DNA of 64,000 bases from CAVSUZ01 sp963834715 (GTDB taxonomy: Bacteria > Pseudomonadota > Alphaproteobacteria > Acetobacterales > Acetobacteraceae), in assembly GCA_963834715.1 (NCBI GenBank), contig CAWIDE010000015.1, forward strand, positions 1-64,000, read 5' to 3'. The notes beneath the pieces were generated by a model, which was not told where the DNA came from, searched no databases, and saw only the letters and a program-made list of their open reading frames with translations. Positions 61,193-64,000 of this stretch are shown piece by piece. The position numbers were made by a program, and so were the translations under genes. The stretch's first letter is position 1. Each line of letters opens with the position of its first letter.

Positions 61193-62077
61193 ATGCGCGC
61201 CACCCCGGCACTTCTTGAACGCATATGGCTGGACGTCCCGGAGCACGCCCTGGAGCCCTATGAAGCCGCCCTACGGAGCGTGTGCGAAACGGTCGGCTTC
61301 TTCCACGACCAATCCTCCGGCAACTGGCAGATAGAAGGCGTTCGCTCAGCGGACGCGGACAACGCACCGCTCATGGCCGCCCTCGCGCTCGCGGAAGCGC
61401 TTGCCGGCTTCGCCGCCGAGCTCCACCGCGAGCGCCTCAACCCCGAAGGCTGGCTCGAATGCAATTACGCCGCCTTCCGCGAGCAACTCGTCGGCCGCCG
61501 CTTCGCCATCCGCGGCAGCCACATTGTCGTGCCGCCAATCCCGGGCCGGATCACGCTGCTGCTCGATGCCGGCATGGCTTTCGGCTCCGGCGAACATAGC
61601 TCAACCCGCGGCTGCCTTATCGCCCTCGAACGCATTGCCCGGCGCAAACCGCACCGCATCCTCGATCTCGGTACCGGCTCAGGCATCCTTGCGATCGCCG
61701 TCGCCAGCCTCCTTCATCGACGCATCCTAGCGACCGACATCGATCCTTGGTCCGTCCGCCTCGCCCGCACCAACGCCCGCCGCAATCAGATCGGCCCGCT
61801 CATCCTTCCTCACCGAGCCGATGGCTGGCAAAACCCGCTGCTCACGCGTTACGCCCCTTACGATCTGATCCTCGCCAACATTCTCGCCCGGCCACTCGCC
61901 CTGATGGCCAAAACCACCGCCCGCCGTCTCGCGCCCGGTGGGGCCGTAGTGCTGTCCGGCCTGCTCTTCAGCCAGTCGCACTCCGTCCTGATCGCTCACC
62001 GCCGCCACGGCCTGCGTCTCGCGTTTCAGATCACCCAGCCCCCCTGGACCACGCTGGCGCTAACCAAGCCTACATGA
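61193..62077 (+). CDS. prmA: Ribosomal protein L11 methyltransferase
   Basis: The 294-residue enzyme trimethylates L11. AdoMet motif is ILDLGTGSGILAIAVASLLH, followed by ATDIDPWSVRLARTNARRN and LILANILARPL. The N-terminal domain is of PrmA type (GMAFGSGEHSSTRGCLIALE precedes the core). Its end overlaps the convergent DUF1989 gene by eight bases. Intact. Confidence 0.92.
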   Translation: MRATPALLERIWLDVPEHALEPYEAALRSVCETVGFFHDQSSGNWQIEGVRSADADNAPLMAALALAEALAGFAAELHRERLNPEGWLECNYAAFREQLVGRRFAIRGSHIVVPPIPGRITLLLDAGMAFGSGEHSSTRGCLIALERIARRKPHRILDLGTGSGILAIAVASLLHRRILATDIDPWSVRLARTNARRNQIGPLILPHRADGWQNPLLTRYAPYDLILANILARPLALMAKTTARRLAPGGAVVLSGLLFSQSHSVLIAHRRHGLRLAFQITQPPWTTLALTKPT

Positions 62078-62669
62078 TCAGGAAATGTGCCTCCGTCGGT
62101 TTGCATGCCACCCCGTTGATCGGCAGCATATCCTGTGGACACGCCGAAAACGCGATCACCAGATCCATGTCCGCCCGCAGCACCACGTAGCTTCGCGGCG
62201 TGGAAACAGGTGACTCGAACGACAGCGTTCCCTCGCTGCTCCACGGAATGTTCATGAACAGATTGAGCGGACTCGGAGTCTGCGGCACCGCAAGCCCAAG
62301 CGCCCTTACAGCATCCGTCAGATTGTCGGTGCAGTTGTTATGATATTCCTTGCACCCAAGTTGCTCATACCGATACCGGTCGCATGCGGCCATCAGCATA
62401 TCGTGCACGCCGCCCGACGTATCCTCCAGCATGGTCAGAATCGGCCGCCGATGGTTCGTCAGCATCGCATCACCCGGTCGAGGCACCAATCGGCAAATCC
62501 CGGCCCGCGTATGCTCCATTGACATGTACTCATGCAGATCGGCGCGATTGAACGCCCAGGTATCAACTACCTGCTCGCCATGGGTATTGACCACCTTAAC
62601 GGTCTCACCCTTCATCATAATCGCCGCTCTGCCAAGCCGCGCAGGAATGGTCGTCAACGCATCCGACAA
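62070..62669 (-). CDS. DUF1989 (urea carboxylase-associated) protein
   Basis: The 199-residue protein shows the family pattern: GETVKVVNTHGEQVVDTWAF, EHTRAGICRLVPRPGDAMLTNHRRPIL, CDRYRYEQLGCKEYHNNC and SPLNLFMNIPW. Several His, Cys and Glu residues could bind metal. Members are often beside urea carboxylase genes, which are not in view here. Role is unknown in detail. Confidence 0.85.
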   Translation of the reverse strand: MSDALTTIPARLGRAAIMMKGETVKVVNTHGEQVVDTWAFNRADLHEYMSMEHTRAGICRLVPRPGDAMLTNHRRPILTMLEDTSGGVHDMLMAACDRYRYEQLGCKEYHNNCTDNLTDAVRALGLAVPQTPSPLNLFMNIPWSSEGTLSFESPVSTPRSYVVLRADMDLVIAFSACPQDMLPINGVACKPTEAHFLIM

Positions 62670-62716
62670 CTGAAACCGCCCCTCCCATATGTTTGGCGTA
62701 AATTCCAGGAACCTGA

Positions 62717-63205
62717 TTAAACGACGGTGATGGTGATCTTCTGCGATATCACTATCGGATCAAAAAGACGGTGGTCAGCATCCCCCAGAACAAGCTGCAG
62801 AGTGTGCCTTCCCGGCCGCAAGTCTATCCGCGCTTCGGTCTGACCGCGGCCAAAATGCAGATGAGTTTTGTCTGTCGGAATCGGTTCGTTCGGATCAAGC
62901 GGCTCGGTAACATCGACTAACAGATGGTGATGTCCGCTGTTCGGGTAGTGATCGCCCGCGTGCGTCACCCCCATATTCCTCAACCCGAATCGGCACCAGA
63001 ATGCGCCGCGCACGCGAGTACCCTGCCCCGGCCAGATAATGTAAAGATAAGCGTCCCGCGGCGCTGGCGTGCGCTTCTTCGGTGCCCCTGGCGTGATCTG
63101 CATCTGCATCGGCGGTTCCGCCTGCCCTCGCTGAGTTTGCTGCGCCTTCGCCGCCGTCGCGACCAGCGTTGCCAAGCTGCTGGCCAACATGCGCCTGGTC
63201 CACAT
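62717..63205 (-). CDS. DUF4399-type secreted protein
   Basis: The 162-residue protein has a signal peptide (MWTRRMLASSLATLVATAAKAQ). The rest resembles DUF4399: VRGAFWCRFGLRNMGVTHAG, NSGHHHLLVDV, TDKTHLHFGRGQTEARIDL and GRHTLQLVLGDADHRLF. The many His residues suggest metal binding. It lies just after the sulfatase-modifying-factor domain gene on the same strand, and the two are probably exported. Confidence 0.75.
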   Translation of the reverse strand: MWTRRMLASSLATLVATAAKAQQTQRGQAEPPMQMQITPGAPKKRTPAPRDAYLYIIWPGQGTRVRGAFWCRFGLRNMGVTHAGDHYPNSGHHHLLVDVTEPLDPNEPIPTDKTHLHFGRGQTEARIDLRPGRHTLQLVLGDADHRLFDPIVISQKITITVV

Positions 63206-63220
63206 AATTCTTCCCCCCTA

Positions 63221-64000
63221 TTATTGTGGTCGTGCCACACGGAACCCGTTGCCCGGATACCGAACATCGGTCTCGTAGTGTTCGCGATCCGAGACACGCA
63301 CGATACTCGGTTCGCTCAACCATGACCCGCCACGCAGCACATGATCGCCGCCGCTCTGGCACTCCCAGGCAGCACCATTCGTGGGTGCGCCCTGATAATT
63401 ATCGTGCCAACAATCCGCCACCCATTCCGCAACATCGCCGCCCATATCGAACAAGCCGAACCGGTTCGGCGCAAGGATGCCGACCTTGAGCGGCCCCGCA
63501 CTCTCATGGAAAGAGCCGCAGCCATGGCAATCGGCATGACCCACCCCGACCTCATTGCCCCACCAGTATCGGGTCGTGCTACCGGCGCGGGCAGCGTATT
63601 CCCACTCAGATTCGCTCGGTAACCGGTAGGGCAGCCCGGTCGCGCGCGCTAGCCATCTGACATACGCCATTGCGTCGAGCCAGCTCACATTTGTGATCGG
63701 CTGATCGGATTCATGCGTACTGTCAGGAATAGCCTGACACCCGCTTGCGGCGACGCAGGCGTTCCATTCCCCAACCGTGATGGGATACTTGCTAATCAAG
63801 AACGGACGAATGTGAACCAAATGCTCAGGTTCCTCGGACGGGTCTTCGCGGCTTCCCATTCGAAACTGCCCACCCGGAAGAAAGACCATCTCGGGTTGGT
63901 GGATAACAGGGGGCGAGGGTGCCGGTGGTGCGGCCGGTTTCGCCGAGGGTGGCGCTAACGGCACCACGGTCATCGCGACCTTTCCCCCTTCCTTGGACGA
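63221..64000 (-). CDS. Formylglycine-generating-enzyme-type (SUMF1) domain protein, partial
   Basis: The C-terminal about 225 residues form a SUMF1/FGE-sulfatase domain: FLPGGQFRMGSREDPSEEPE, YPITVGEWNACVAASG, LPSESEWEYAARAGS, GLFDMGGDVAEWVADCW and HVLRGGSWLSEP, ending GNGFRVARPQ. The Pro/Ala-rich stretch before it looks like a linker. The frame is open to the window edge, so the protein may continue upstream; ATG 63973 is an alternative start. The domain is used in sulfatase activation and in unrelated enzymes, so activity is not certain. Confidence 0.8.
   Translation of the reverse strand, partial: SSKEGGKVAMTVVPLAPPSAKPAAPPAPSPPVIHQPEMVFLPGGQFRMGSREDPSEEPEHLVHIRPFLISKYPITVGEWNACVAASGCQAIPDSTHESDQPITNVSWLDAMAYVRWLARATGLPYRLPSESEWEYAARAGSTTRYWWGNEVGVGHADCHGCGSFHESAGPLKVGILAPNRFGLFDMGGDVAEWVADCWHDNYQGAPTNGAAWECQSGGDHVLRGGSWLSEPSIVRVSDREHYETDVRYPGNGFRVARPQ

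Overview
This window looks like chromosomal DNA of a GC-rich alphaproteobacterium, most likely of the Acetobacteraceae or another Rhodospirillales group. The placement is inferred from gene content: a GTTC-N7-GTTC LexA box before recA, a class I lysyl-tRNA synthetase, alphaproteobacterial-type flagellar accessory genes (a DUF6468-like protein and MotE next to fliM) and a recX/tkt/gap/pgk neighbourhood. No tRNA, rRNA or CRISPR array was seen.

Layout. (1) 1-10.7 kb, minus strand: the left-running part of a contractile-tailed prophage, in the order terminase, portal, scaffold, major capsid, head-tail joining proteins, sheath, tube, tail chaperone. Terminase is frameshifted, portal has an in-frame stop and the capsid gene is split by an IS4-family element, while every tail gene in view is open. 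(2) 11.1-27.0 kb: a flagellar gene region (receiver-like protein, fliL, fliM, DUF6468-like, motE, cheZ-like, a large TPR protein, speD-speE, fliP-fliO, flgB-flgC-fliE-fliQ-fliR-flhB). fliL is split by an IS1380-family element and fliR by an IS701-like element that carries a passenger gene, so the flagellum is probably not made. (3) 27.1-43.4 kb: recA with its SOS box, a cytidine deaminase, WXXGXW proteins, two tandem aminotransferases, an acyl-CoA dehydrogenase, a VOC protein, lolA, an FAD-linked oxidase, tandem lipoproteins, two LLM monooxygenases around a class I lysK, and an rlmI-like gene. (4) 43.4-48.7 kb: a GGDEF-EAL protein and then a visibly more AT-rich segment with a TPR/TolB-like protein, a DUF6065-family gene and a 56-residue peptide gene ending in two near-identical 16-residue repeats. 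(5) 48.7-58.2 kb, minus strand: Nudix, pgk, gap, tkt, DUF5662, recX, a family 9 glycosyltransferase and an acyl-CoA synthetase. (6) 58.2-64 kb: a structured leader with two tiny ORFs ahead of an unusual Nramp-family transporter, mgtC, prmA, a DUF1989 protein, a DUF4399 protein and a sulfatase-modifying-factor domain protein.

The most interesting candidate system is the repeat peptide plus DUF6065 pair at 47.3-48.3 kb. The peptide gene comes first, has a strong ribosome binding site, and is separated from the DUF6065 gene by a stem-loop. The two repeat units differ at eight bases but at only one amino acid, so the peptide sequence itself appears to be under selection. This arrangement resembles a ribosomally made, modified peptide operon, but no modification chemistry can be read from the sequence.

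A second theme is damage. Besides the three IS insertions and the portal stop, reading frames are shifted in terminase, the cheZ-like gene, one aminotransferase, lolA, one LLM monooxygenase (twice), lysK (twice), pgk, the acyl-CoA synthetase and mgtC (twice). Because pgk and lysK are normally essential or nearly so, some of these shifts may be sequencing or assembly errors. The precise IS insertions with target duplications cannot be explained that way.
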